This document shows, in pieces, positions 17,249 to 25,142 of a stretch of DNA of 64,000 nt. Below the pieces are notes generated by a model, which was given only the letters and a program-made list of their open reading frames with translations, did no database searches and had not been told where the DNA came from. How positions within the stretch are numbered: position 1 is the stretch's first letter; the number at the start of each line of letters is the position of its first letter. This DNA is from Streptosporangium pseudovulgare (GTDB lineage Bacteria > Actinomycetota > Actinomycetes > Streptosporangiales > Streptosporangiaceae), in NCBI RefSeq assembly GCF_014648055.1, contig NZ_BMQJ01000009.1, forward strand, positions 60,332 through 124,331, written 5' to 3'. Both the position numbers and the translations under genes were made by a program.

Positions 17249-18247
17249 ATGTCGTATAAGTTGCCGGGCATGCGAATCGAGATCTGGGCGGACATGGTCT
17301 GCGGATGGGCGTACATCGGCAAGCGGCGGCTGGAGGCGGCACTGGCCGACCCGGCCTTCGACGGTGTTCCCGTCGAGGTCGTGTGGCGGCCGTTCCGGAT
17401 CGACCCCACCGCGCCCGCGCGGTCCGCCCCCCTTGAGGAGGCGCTCGCCGACCCCGCGGTGGACACCGCGCTTCGCGTCTGCGCGCCCGGACTGTCCCCC
17501 GGGGAGAACCGGGCGCGGGTCTCCGAGATCGCCGCCGCGGAGGGGATCGGCCCACGCTGGGGAGCGGCCTGGCGGGCGAGCAGCCACGACGCGCACCGCC
17601 TGCTGTTCCTCGCCCACGAGCACGGCGGCGCGGAGCTGCAGAACGCCGTGGCCGAGCGGGTGATGCGGGCCCACTTCGTCGACGGCGCCGACATCGGCGA
17701 CCGCCGGACGCTCGCCGCCGTCGCGGCCGAGGCCGGCTTCGCCGCCGGGGCCGCGCTGCTGGAGACCGACGCGGGCGAGGACGAGGTGCGGGAGCTGCTC
17801 CTCATCGGCAAGGCGCGCGGGGTGACGACCTCGCCGACGATCGTCGTCGGCGACCGCGCGCTGGCCGGCGCCCAGCCGGCCGAGGTGATCCGGGAGTTCA
17901 TCGCCCGGGGCGGCCACCGCCGTGAGCTGCCCGACGAGGTGGAGCGGCTGCGCCACGCCGAGGCCCTCCTCGACCGGCGCGACCCGCTCGGGTCGCTGGT
18001 CCTGCTGCGGCCCCTGCTCGACGCGTACGGCGACGACCGCAACGTGCTGATGCTCGCCGCCCGCGCCTACTTCGCCTCGGCGCAGCTCGGCCGGGCCCGC
18101 GCCACGCTGGAGCGACTGGTGGGCGACACGCCGGACGACTCCTACGCCCGGCACCTGCTCGGCCGCACCCTCCAGCGGCAGGGCCTCGCCGAGCAGGCCG
18201 TCCCGCACCTGAGCATGGCCGCCGCCATGTCCCCGGAGTACGACTGA
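17249..18247 (+). CDS. DsbA/FrnE-family thioredoxin-fold protein with C-terminal TPR-like region
   Basis: FrnE-type protein of 332 aa. The thioredoxin fold spans about 8-225 (MRIEIWADMVCGWAYIGKRR ... GVTTSPTIVVGDRALAGAQPAEVI, the cis-Pro loop being TSPT). Family members have a CPWC dithiol, but here it reads CGWA, so only one active-site cysteine remains and classical disulfide isomerase chemistry is doubtful. Residues 235-332 form a helical TPR-like extension (AEALLDRRDPLGSLVLLRPLLDAYGD, DSYARHLLGRTLQRQGLAEQAV). ATG 17249 is predicted to be the transcription start too. It is divergent from and probably controlled by the TetR repressor. Its 3' end lies in the first unit of a 60-bp tandem repeat. 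Confidence 0.85.
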   Translation: MSYKLPGMRIEIWADMVCGWAYIGKRRLEAALADPAFDGVPVEVVWRPFRIDPTAPARSAPLEEALADPAVDTALRVCAPGLSPGENRARVSEIAAAEGIGPRWGAAWRASSHDAHRLLFLAHEHGGAELQNAVAERVMRAHFVDGADIGDRRTLAAVAAEAGFAAGAALLETDAGEDEVRELLLIGKARGVTTSPTIVVGDRALAGAQPAEVIREFIARGGHRRELPDEVERLRHAEALLDRRDPLGSLVLLRPLLDAYGDDRNVLMLAARAYFASAQLGRARATLERLVGDTPDDSYARHLLGRTLQRQGLAEQAVPHLSMAAAMSPEYD

Positions 18248-18465
18248 GCCCTGCCCCCGACCCCGCCGGCCCCGGTGACGCCGGTCATGTTCCCGGGGTA
18301 CGGCCGAGCCCTGCTTTCAACTCGGCCGGCCCCGGTTCCACCGGCCATGTCCCAGGAGTACGGCTGAGCCCTGCTTTCGGCTCGGCCGTACTCGATGACA
18401 CCGGCCATACCCCGGAGCACGGCCGCGCCGCGCTGTGGCCGGCTGCTCGGCCGTACTCCCCTCAC
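18226..18465. repeat. 60-bp tandem repeat, four units, starting inside the FrnE-like gene
   Basis: Units begin at 18226, 18286, 18346 and 18406, each with CAT(G/A)-x-CCC followed by GTACG-type and GAGCCCTGC-type blocks. Unit 1 contains the last codons and TGA of the upstream gene, so the array looks like serial duplication of that gene's 3' end. The fourth unit is the most diverged. No gene lies in the rest (18248-18510). Confidence 0.88.
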
Positions 18466-18510
18466 GGGTGATCGGCCGCGCCGTCGCCGGGCGGGCGGAT
18501 GTCCGGCGGG

Positions 18511-19167
18511 CTACGGTCGCGGCTCGCCGTACCAGCGCCAGGAGGTCAGGCGGGGACGGCCGGGAAGCTCGCCGCGCCCGGTGGCCCACAGCAGGGTGGG
18601 CCAGGGGCCGGTGTCCCGCGGGGCGTCCGGGAACAGCCTGGCCAGGACCCGCTCGCACAACCCCGCGGGCGGCGCCCAGCCGAGCCCGAGTCCCCCGGCC
18701 AGGTCGTGGGTGTGCACCAGGGCCTCGACGATTCCCATCGCGGCGAAGCCCTCGGGGTCGGATGCCCCGAAGACGTGGTGGGCGCGGACCTCCGGCGGCG
18801 TCGTGCGCACCATGGCGGACAGCAGCGCGCCGCTCGTCTCCAGCACCTGCAGCAGTCCGTCCGGTCCCGCCGCGCGATCGGCGTGGATCGCGTTCCGCGG
18901 GCCCCCGGGCCTGCGCCGCTCCAGGCGGAAGGGCACCTCCCGGTCGCCGGGCGGCGTGCGGAGGCCGAGCTGTACGGCGTAGGCGAAGAGGTCGTCGCCG
19001 AGGTGCTCGACGGTCTCCCAGCGGCTCCACTCCAGCGAGCCCGCCATGTCGTCCCACGCGGTCGCGGGCACCCGGCGGACGACGTCCATGGCGAGCCGTA
19101 CGGCCTCGTCGAGGTCGTCGGCGGTGACGGGGGACCGGGGCGGCGCGGCTTCACGGGACTGCGACAT
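18511..19167 (-). CDS. DinB/mycothiol-dependent maleylpyruvate isomerase-like protein
   Basis: Four-helix-bundle protein of 218 aa in the DinB/MDMPI superfamily, whose members use mycothiol or bacillithiol or are of unknown function. Recognisable are the N-terminal helix TADDLDEAVRLAMDVV, the WDDMAGSLEWSRWETVEHLGDDL segment carrying the conserved histidine, and EALVHTHDLAGGLGL with the HxHD-like metal ligands. The start could be ATG 19167 or ATG 19179; neither has a good ribosome-binding site. It stands alone between two repeat-rich intergenic regions. The enzymatic role is inference from the fold. Confidence 0.75.
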   Translation of the reverse strand: MSQSREAAPPRSPVTADDLDEAVRLAMDVVRRVPATAWDDMAGSLEWSRWETVEHLGDDLFAYAVQLGLRTPPGDREVPFRLERRRPGGPRNAIHADRAAGPDGLLQVLETSGALLSAMVRTTPPEVRAHHVFGASDPEGFAAMGIVEALVHTHDLAGGLGLGWAPPAGLCERVLARLFPDAPRDTGPWPTLLWATGRGELPGRPRLTSWRWYGEPRP

Positions 19168-19476
19168 GTCACGGACCATACCGCCCCGTGGAAACCGGCC
19201 ACCTCCCCGTGGAAACCGGGCCATCGCATCGTCGAAGCCAGACCATCGCGACCGCGAGGTCGACCACCACGACCGCGGAAGGCGGGTCAGCGCGACAGCG
19301 GAATCCGGACCACCGCACCGCGGAAACCGGGCCGTCGCGGCCGTCGCCCGCGCGGGGCGAGGCCGGAACGCGGGAACCGGCCCGCCAGCGGCCACCGTTC
19401 CGGCGGGAACCCGCCACGGCCGTCGTCGTTCCGGTGGGAGCCCGCCACGCCCGGCGTCGTTCCAGAGGGAGGTCGT
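19168..19476. repeat. Gene-free region with degenerate GGAAACCGG repeats
   Basis: About 300 nt with no gene. Variants of a C(G)TGGAAACCGG(G)CCA-type unit recur (near 19188, 19208 and 19320), together with several other GTTCCGGyGGGA-type units (near 19398 and 19428). This looks like a decayed minisatellite. No promoter elements are clear. Confidence 0.6.
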
Positions 19477-20118
19477 TCAGGGACGCATTCCGCCGAGGGC
19501 GGTCTCGACGAGCGCGGCGGCGTACTCGTGGGTGAGCGGGCCTTCGCGGTGCAGCCAGCGGACGAGCAGCGGACTCCACAGGAGATCGACCGCGACGTCC
19601 AGGTCGAGGCCCGCGGCGAGCTGCCCGGCCTCCTGGGCCGCGCGCAGGCGTCTTTTCTTGAGCTCCCGCATCGGCCGGTCGAGCCGTTCCGCGTAGAGGG
19701 CGGCGAGGTCGGCGTCATGGGCGATCTCGATGCTGAGCGCGCGCATCGTCCGGTCGTAGCGGGGGTCGTTCAGCTCGTCCACGGTCGCGAACATGACCGT
19801 CTTCAGGTCGGCCTCGATGTCCCCGGTGTCGGGAAGGGCGGCCTCCTCACCGGGCTCACCGCCACCTTCCCCGCCGACTCCCCCGCCGGGCTCACCGGCC
19901 GCGAACATCAGGAAGGCGTCGAAGAGGACGGCACCCTTGGACGGCCACCAGCGGTAGATGGTCTGCTTGCCGACCCCGGCCCGCGCCGCGATGCCCTCGA
20001 TGCTGAGCTTGGCGTACCCGACCTCGGCCGCGAGCTCGAAGGCGGCGGTGAGAACGGCCCGCCGGGAGGTCTCGCTGCGCCGGGCCACACCGGCGGACGG
20101 ACGGCGCTGATCAGTCAT
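19477..20118 (-). CDS. TetR-family repressor with Gly/Glu-rich loop
   Basis: TetR-type regulator of 213 aa. HTH: SETSRRAVLTAAFELAAEVG with LSIEGIAARAGVGKQTIYRWWPSKGAVLFDAF. The ligand domain carries a low-complexity loop (GEPGGGVGGEGGGEPGEEA, about 77-95) not typical of the family. ATG 20118 is the usual start; an upstream ATG would add the operator sequence as codons. Two inverted repeats in the 138-nt gap to the divergent SDR gene suit binding of two TetR dimers. Confidence 0.88.
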   Translation of the reverse strand: MTDQRRPSAGVARRSETSRRAVLTAAFELAAEVGYAKLSIEGIAARAGVGKQTIYRWWPSKGAVLFDAFLMFAAGEPGGGVGGEGGGEPGEEAALPDTGDIEADLKTVMFATVDELNDPRYDRTMRALSIEIAHDADLAALYAERLDRPMRELKKRRLRAAQEAGQLAAGLDLDVAVDLLWSPLLVRWLHREGPLTHEYAAALVETALGGMRP

Positions 20119-20142
20119 GGCGTCACCGTAGCACAGGCGTGA

Positions 20143-20163
20143 GACGAGACGGTCCGTCTTGAC
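20143..20163. promoter_or_regulatory. TetR operator 1 (imperfect)
   Basis: GACGAGACG-GTC-CGTCTTGAC, an inverted repeat with 3-bp spacer and two mismatched pairs. It is the partner of the perfect site at 20200-20220, centre-to-centre 57 bp, on the tetR side of the gap. Confidence 0.65.
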
Positions 20164-20199
20164 ACGGGGCGATCGATGAGGCATGGTGAACGACATCTC

Positions 20200-20220
20200 G
20201 ACGAGACGAACCGTCTCGTC
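20200..20220. promoter_or_regulatory. TetR operator 2 (perfect 9-bp arms)
   Basis: GACGAGACG (20200-20208) and CGTCTCGTC (20212-20220) are exact inverted repeats with a 3-bp spacer, about 37 nt upstream of the SDR start. The arm sequence matches operator 1, which supports a common regulator. Confidence 0.72.
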
Positions 20221-20256
20221 ACAATTTCGATTTCGTGCCGACAACGGAGGCCCCCT

Positions 20257-21129
20257 TTGGAAACCCCGCACACCCCCAGGACCTGGTTCGTCACCGGCGC
20301 CGGCCGCGGCCTGGGCCGCGCCTTCACCGAGGCGGCGCTGGAGCGCGGCGACCGGGTGGCCGCCACCTCCCGGGACGTCGGACCGCTGCGCGACCTCGTG
20401 AGCGAGCACGAGGGCCGCCTGCTGACCATGCCCCTCGACGTCACCGACCGCGCCGCCGTCCTCACCGCGGTGGCGTCCGCCCACGAGCACTTCGGCCGGC
20501 TCGACATCGTCGTCAACAACGCGGGCACCATGTCCTCGGGAATGGTCGAGGAGTTCACCGAGGCCGAGGCGCGTGCTCAGATGGAGGTCAACTTCTTCGG
20601 CGCGCTGTGGGTGAGCCAGGCCGTCCTGCCGCACCTGCGTGCGCAGGGATCGGGACACATCCTGCAGATCTCCAGCATCGCCGCCCTCGGCGGCTTCCCC
20701 AGCACCGGGATGTACAGCGCGAGCAAGTTCGCGCTGGAGGGCATGAGCGAGGCGCTCGCGATGGAAGCCGCGGCGTTCGGCGTGAAGCTCACCATCGTCC
20801 AGCCCGGCGGCTACTGGACCGACCTCTACACCCGCATGACCTCGACCACCCCTCTCCCCGCCTACGCGCCGCTGCGCGCCGAACTGGAGAGGCAGTGGGC
20901 CGAGGGCTCTGTGGACAGCGAGCCCCGCCTGGCCGCCGAGGCCGTGCTGAAGCTCGTCGACAGCCCGAACCCTCCGCTGCGGCTCCTGCTCGGCGACATG
21001 GTGTACGACCTGGCCTTCGACATCTCCCGGCGGCGCATGGACACCTGGGCCGCCTGGGAGGAGGTCAGCCGCGCCGCCGAACACGCCGTCCCGGCCCCGG
21101 ACGGGTACGGCACGGACCACGATTCCTGA
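20257..21129 (+). CDS. Short-chain dehydrogenase/reductase
   Basis: Classical SDR oxidoreductase (290 aa) using NAD(P)H on an unidentified carbonyl or alcohol. The coenzyme loop is TGAGRGLG, the structural motif is VVNNAG, and the catalytic Ser (ISSIAALGG) and YSASK tetrad residues are all present. The C-terminus after about 190 (PGGYWTDLYTRM) resembles SDRs annotated as DltE/oxidoreductases. TTG 20257 is chosen because GGAGG is 6 nt upstream (20246-20250) and the coding potential begins there. Divergent from and probably repressed by the TetR at 20118. Confidence 0.9.
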   Translation: METPHTPRTWFVTGAGRGLGRAFTEAALERGDRVAATSRDVGPLRDLVSEHEGRLLTMPLDVTDRAAVLTAVASAHEHFGRLDIVVNNAGTMSSGMVEEFTEAEARAQMEVNFFGALWVSQAVLPHLRAQGSGHILQISSIAALGGFPSTGMYSASKFALEGMSEALAMEAAAFGVKLTIVQPGGYWTDLYTRMTSTTPLPAYAPLRAELERQWAEGSVDSEPRLAAEAVLKLVDSPNPPLRLLLGDMVYDLAFDISRRRMDTWAAWEEVSRAAEHAVPAPDGYGTDHDS

Positions 21130-21206
21130 CCGATTCCGGCTGGTTGCCCGTGCCGCGTCGTTCCTGGATGATCCGCACATGGCGTGAGGCGTACCGAGGG
21201 GCGACG

Positions 21207-22580
21207 ATGAAGGCATTGCTGGTGCTCATGGGCGTCGCCGCGGTGGGCGCGCTGGTCGCCGTCCTCCTGTTGCTGCGGGCCCCGGCGGACGGCGGTGCCG
21301 GCGCGGGACGCGTGGCCGCGGATTCCACCGTCCCGACCTCGGTTCCTCCCGTGGCCGCGGATTCCACCGTCCCGGCGTCGGCTTCCCCCGCGGCCGGGAA
21401 GAGCGTCCTGCTGGACGTCGAGGGCGCCGTCATCGAGGAGTTCTCCGGCGACTGCGCCGGCAGCGGATATCCGTACCTCTGCCGGTATGTCAGGGAGCGG
21501 CTGCTCGCCGAGGACCCGGGGCTGCTCACCCGCGACGGCCTGACGATCCGGACGACGATCGACCAGCGGCTCCAGCGGGCCGCGCAGCGCGCCATCGACG
21601 CCCACGTCCACCGCGACGACGCGCCGGTCGCCACCCAGGTCATGATCGTCCCCGGCGAGGGCGCCATCAGGGCCATGGCCACCAGCCGCGGCGCCGGTGA
21701 CGGGGCGGCTCTCCAGCAGGGCACCACGGCGATGCCGTACACCCTGGCCGCCGCGCTCGCCGCCGGCCTGCGGTACGACGACGGCTTCCCCGCCTCGGAC
21801 GTCTACCAGGCCCCGGACCACACGGCGTTCAGGAACTGCGCGGGCCAGTCCGTCGGCGAGCCCTCCCACGTAATCTTCGACCGGGAGAAGGGCGGGGACC
21901 GGTTCGTCACCCTGCGGTCGGGCACCCACGGCGCGACGAACACCTTCTACATGCGTCTTGAGGAGAAGACCGGCCTGTGCGAGACCGTCAGGACGGCCGA
22001 GTCGCTCGGGCTCAGGCACGGCGACGGAACGCCGCTCCGGGAGCTGGAGACGTTCACGCTGGGCGTCAACGAGGCCGACCCCGTCTCGGTGGCCGGCTCC
22101 TACGCGAGCCTCGCCGCCCGCGGCCGCTTCTGCGAGCCGACGGTGATCGCGGAGATCCGCGACGGCTCGGCCGCCCCGCGCCTCTTCCCGCCGCGCTGCC
22201 GCCAGGTCCTGGACCCGGCGGTCGCCGACGCGGTCACCGGAGTGCTGTCCGAAGCCCTGACGAAGAGCGCGCTCGGCGTCGGCCGCGAGGCCGCGGGCAT
22301 GCCCGGCACGACCGACGGGTTCACCGCCGCCTGGTACGCCGGCTACACCCCCGGCCTGGCCTCGGCCGTCAGCCTCGGCGACCCTCGCGGCGGGTTCCGG
22401 TACCCGCTGACGGACGTCACCATCGGCGGCCACCGCTACCCGAGGGTTGACGGCGCGTCGGTTCCCGGCTCGATCTGGAAGGAGACCATGACCGAGGCGG
22501 TGCGGGGAACGCGGGAGACCGGCTTCGTCCGGCCGGACACCGGCCGCTTCGGCGGCTGCCGCGACGCCTGCTCGAACTGA
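21207..22580 (+). CDS. Membrane-anchored transpeptidase-fold pseudoenzyme (degenerate PBP)
   Basis: This 457-aa protein has one N-terminal membrane helix (about 6-28), an Ala/Ser/Thr/Pro stalk made of a 13-residue duplicated unit (VAADSTVP...), and then the transpeptidase half of a class A penicillin-binding protein (LTIRTTIDQRLQRAAQRAID onward); the glycosyltransferase domain is absent. All three penicillin-binding motifs are altered: SxxK is TTAM (in QQGTTAMPYTLAAAL), SxN is ATN, and KTG is MPG (in AGMPGTT), while the surrounding GTTDGFTAAWYAGYTP is well kept. Acylation by beta-lactams or cross-linking is therefore not expected. A structural or regulatory wall role is inference. ATG 21207 has GAGGGG 5 nt upstream. 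Confidence 0.85.
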   Translation: MKALLVLMGVAAVGALVAVLLLLRAPADGGAGAGRVAADSTVPTSVPPVAADSTVPASASPAAGKSVLLDVEGAVIEEFSGDCAGSGYPYLCRYVRERLLAEDPGLLTRDGLTIRTTIDQRLQRAAQRAIDAHVHRDDAPVATQVMIVPGEGAIRAMATSRGAGDGAALQQGTTAMPYTLAAALAAGLRYDDGFPASDVYQAPDHTAFRNCAGQSVGEPSHVIFDREKGGDRFVTLRSGTHGATNTFYMRLEEKTGLCETVRTAESLGLRHGDGTPLRELETFTLGVNEADPVSVAGSYASLAARGRFCEPTVIAEIRDGSAAPRLFPPRCRQVLDPAVADAVTGVLSEALTKSALGVGREAAGMPGTTDGFTAAWYAGYTPGLASAVSLGDPRGGFRYPLTDVTIGGHRYPRVDGASVPGSIWKETMTEAVRGTRETGFVRPDTGRFGGCRDACSN

Positions 22581-22602
22581 CCGCCGCTCCCGGCGGGTCC
22601 CT

Positions 22603-23097
22603 CTAGAAGCCGGAGCTCTCGGCCCTGCGCCGGATCCTCGCGCTGCCGTACTCGCCGCGCTGGAGGCAGTCGGGGCACGGAGGGACGCCGTGCGCGTTCG
22701 GCATGTAGCGCCAACCGGTCACCTGGTTCACGCCGCGGATTCGGTGGACCTCCCCGGCGGTGATCGTCCGGGGGACGAGGACCTCCCAGCCCCGGGCGTC
22801 GTCGCGGCCGGCGATCAGGGCGGCGGCTTCGGCGCTGGGCAGCCGGGCGTGTTCCCGCCCGTAGTGTCCGACGTGGACCGGCTCGTCGTCCGGGATCCGG
22901 AAGTCGACGGCGACGATCGTGCGCCGGCCACCGCGTCTCAGCTCCCGGACCCACTGGTGGGTGAGCTGGTACGACGGCAGGATCGGCAAGCAGAACACCC
23001 CCGACAGGCCGCCGTGGCTCCGGCCGCTCGCACGGATTCCGGCCCGCCGTACCGAGCGGACGTTCTTCTCCGAGGTCAGATGGACGAACAGCGTCAT
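22603..23097 (-). CDS. Conserved hypothetical protein, possible ADP-ribosyltransferase-like fold
   Basis: Protein of 164 aa from a family I recognise only as conserved and uncharacterised. Its beginning, LFVHLTSEKNVRSVRRAGIRAS, resembles the H-x-T plus 'xxIRxxGI' opening of ART/DarT/KptA-like folds. Later conserved blocks are TIVAVDFRIPDDEPVHVGHYG, EVLVPRTITAGEVHRI and a Cys pair in PPCPDCLQRGEYGS that could hold zinc. ATG 23097 has GGAAGG 8 nt upstream; the frame extends to 23196 without support. No adjacent antitoxin-like gene is seen on the same strand. Function is unknown. Confidence 0.65.
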   Translation of the reverse strand: MTLFVHLTSEKNVRSVRRAGIRASGRSHGGLSGVFCLPILPSYQLTHQWVRELRRGGRRTIVAVDFRIPDDEPVHVGHYGREHARLPSAEAAALIAGRDDARGWEVLVPRTITAGEVHRIRGVNQVTGWRYMPNAHGVPPCPDCLQRGEYGSARIRRRAESSGF

Positions 23098-23394
23098 CGG
23101 CGACGCCTTCCGGGGTACGGTGCCACGGCCTCGCTCCCTCCACGAAGATCCATACGCGGACGCCCAGAGCCTACGCGGCGGGTGAGCACGGGCCAACGGC
23201 TTTTCCCGGCGGGAGGCGTGCCGGACGAGCCGCGCGCCGACGCGCCGGCCGGCACGCGACGGAGCAGGACCCTGTGAACTTCCCTATGAAGGCCGCGTGT
23301 ACTCCCGCAACTGGCTGTTCATGTCGGATCGGGGCTCCCGGACGCGGACGAGCGACGCGGAGGGCCGGAGCGGCCTCCCCAAGATCGAGACTTA

Positions 23395-23428
23395 TTGCTT
23401 AGATAGTGCTATTGCAAGTAAGTTGCAG
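23395..23428 (+). promoter_or_regulatory. sodF promoter with Nur-like box
   Basis: A -35-like TTGCTT (23395-23400) and -10-like TAAGTT (23419-23424) are 18 bp apart. The -10 lies within TTGCAA-GTAAG-TTGCAG (23412-23428), which fits the nickel-repressor Nur box tTGCaa-N5-ttGCAA with one mismatch. In Streptomyces coelicolor Nur represses sodF when nickel is available, so this placement in front of an iron/manganese SOD gene is strongly suggestive. Confidence 0.7.
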
Positions 23429-23454
23429 TTACGCCGATCGCGAGGAGAACGCCG

Positions 23455-24072
23455 ATGGGGAACTACACCCTGCCGGACATGCCCTATGACTACGCCGCGC
23501 TGGAGCCGGCCATCACCGGGGAGATCCTGGAGCTCCACCACGCCAGGCACCACGCCGCCTACGTCAAGGGCGCCAACGACACCCTGGAGCGCCTGGCCGA
23601 GGCCCGCGACAAGGGCGAGTTCGGCGGCCTCGTCGGCTTGGAGAAGACCTACGCCTTCAACCTGTCTGGCCACGTGCTGCACTCGATCTTCTGGCAGAAC
23701 CTCTCCCCGGACGGCGGCGACCGCCCCGACGGCGAGCTCGGCGACGCCATCACCGAGCACTTCGGCTCCTTCGAGGCGTTCGCCAAGCAGCTCACCACGG
23801 CGACGACGACCGTGCAGGGCTCCGGCTGGGGTGTGCTCGCCTGGGAACCACTGGGGCGGCGCCTGATCGTCGAGCAGGTCTACGACCACCACGGCAACGT
23901 CGGGATGAACACCACCCCGCTGCTGGTCTTCGACGCCTGGGAGCACGCCTACTACCTGCAGTACCGCAACGTGCGCCCCGACTACGTCGAGAAGCTCTGG
24001 GACCTGATCAACTGGAACGACGTCATCACCCGCTACACCGCCGCCAGGAACGCCACCCCCACCGCCCCCTGA
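23455..24072 (+). CDS. sodF: Superoxide dismutase, Fe/Mn family
   Basis: Cytoplasmic dismutase (205 aa) that converts superoxide to peroxide and oxygen. The four metal ligands are all present: H28 ([12 protein letters not shown]), H76 (HVLHSIFW), D160 and H164 (FDAWEHAYY). The family's GSGWGVLAW and the C-terminal LINW segments are intact. ATG 23455 has GAGGAG 7 nt upstream. The Nur-like box over its promoter is the reason for choosing sodF; sequence alone does not separate Fe from Mn types. An 18-bp-stem hairpin follows the gene. Confidence 0.93.
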   Translation: MGNYTLPDMPYDYAALEPAITGEILELHHARHHAAYVKGANDTLERLAEARDKGEFGGLVGLEKTYAFNLSGHVLHSIFWQNLSPDGGDRPDGELGDAITEHFGSFEAFAKQLTTATTTVQGSGWGVLAWEPLGRRLIVEQVYDHHGNVGMNTTPLLVFDAWEHAYYLQYRNVRPDYVEKLWDLINWNDVITRYTAARNATPTAP

Positions 24073-24103
24073 CGACGCCGTCCGAATCCCGGGCCCCGTT
24101 AAC

Positions 24104-24161
24104 CCGGTGCCCGCACGCCGGCCTTCCTTGCGCGATGGTCCACCCGGCGTGCGGGCACCGG
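24104..24161 (+). terminator. 18-bp-stem hairpin after sodF
   Basis: Perfect arms 24104-24121 and 24144-24161 (CCGGTGCCCGCACGCCGG and its reverse complement) with a 22-nt loop, 31 nt after the stop. There is no U-run, but stem length and position suit a terminator. Confidence 0.75.
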
Positions 24162-24218
24162 ACCCTCTCCCCCACCCGGGCCTCTTCACCCGGGTCTCTC
24201 CACCCGGGCCCCTCCCCT

Positions 24219-24419
24219 TCGGAGACGCCCGAGCGGCTGCGCGCCCGGCTCGCCCGGTCGTTCACCCGGCTCGGCTTCACCGCCTGGACCGTCCATGACG
24301 ACGACCGGCTGACCGGCGTGTGCTACGGCTGGCCCACCCCGGCCGATCTGCCGGACGACCACCTGTACGAGGCGATCATTGGCGCGCTCGGCCCGGACAC
24401 CGCCCGTCGCCTGGGGCAC
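24219..24419 (+). pseudogene. Fragment of a GNAT acetyltransferase-like gene
   Basis: A frame of about 67 codons reads TPERLRARLARSFTRLGFTAWTVHDDDRLTGVCYGWPTP and so on in pieces that resemble the N-terminal part of a GNAT-type acetyltransferase (RSF..PGFTAW, D.RL.GVCYGW). The coenzyme A-binding half is missing: the frame runs into unrelated sequence after RRLGHATG. It has no start codon of its own, so it is treated as a remnant at the left edge of the accessory region. Family assignment is tentative. Confidence 0.45.
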
Positions 24420-24444
24420 GCAACGGGCACGACCACCAGGCATG

Positions 24445-24960
24445 TCACAAGGAGAACCAGCAGTAGAGCAGCTGGTCGTTCTCTCTCGCCCGACGTGCCA
24501 GACCGACAAGATCCTTGGTGAGCGACAGCATGTACCCGTCGTCATCATCGGTGAAGTGGGAGAACTCCTCGATGGCTGCCCACTGCTCCGCCAGCATCGG
24601 CAGACGGGCGTCGTCCACACCGGCGAGCATGTCACGAGCCTTCGCCGACAGCTCCATGATGCCGAGCCCTTCGAGGTACGGGGAGTCTTCGGGTAGGGCG
24701 TCCCACTCCTCGTCGCTTCGCGGCGCACCCTCCGGAGGCGGATACAGCACCACCGTCTCGGCCAGTCCCAGTCGATAGTCGACGTGGCCGGCGAACGCGA
24801 CGAGCTGACCCAGGACCACTTCGGGGTCGATCCATTTGGCCACCACCACATCGAACTCCGGAACTCCACGCGAGGGATCGGCGATCTCGCGGGAATGCTC
24901 GGATTGGACGGTCGCCGCGGTACGGTCCGCGGCGCGGTAGTACTCATAGAAGACACCCAC
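24445..24960 (-). CDS. Hypothetical protein, DUF1877-like
   Basis: Acidic 171-aa cytosolic protein. The opening MGVFYEYYRAADRTAA, the central LGLAETVVLYPPPEG and the region EEFSHFTDDDDGYMLSLTKDLVGLA resemble the YfbM/DUF1877 family, often found near toxin-immunity loci, but the match is by eye only. Codon use is noticeably less G/C-biased at third positions than in the core genes, in keeping with the accessory region around it. There is no visible partner gene in the same transcription unit. Function unknown. Confidence 0.6.
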   Translation of the reverse strand: MGVFYEYYRAADRTAATVQSEHSREIADPSRGVPEFDVVVAKWIDPEVVLGQLVAFAGHVDYRLGLAETVVLYPPPEGAPRSDEEWDALPEDSPYLEGLGIMELSAKARDMLAGVDDARLPMLAEQWAAIEEFSHFTDDDDGYMLSLTKDLVGLARRARENDQLLYCWFSL

Positions 24961-25142
24961 GTAAGCGCTCCTGTCCCGGGGTCCACGGCGACATGGCCGC
25001 CTTGTGGCAGGTGGAGACTAGGGCATGCGACTGACATTACGGGTAGGCACGACTCGCTTGAGGCGGACGCACCTTCCGCGGCCGGTGGCGGGCATCGAGT
25101 GAGCCCTCGGTCCACCGGTGGAAGGACGTCATGACGAGCGCA

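Noticed and set aside
21312..21374. Mobile-element or recombination site
   Set aside because: The 24-bp direct repeat with 39-bp period is simply the duplicated 13-residue stalk unit of the transpeptidase-like protein.
24135..24521. Intact 128-aa gene
   Set aside because: The first 28 codons overlap the sodF terminator hairpin and the tail is unrelated sequence. Only the middle resembles a GNAT N-terminus, so it was kept as a pseudogene fragment.
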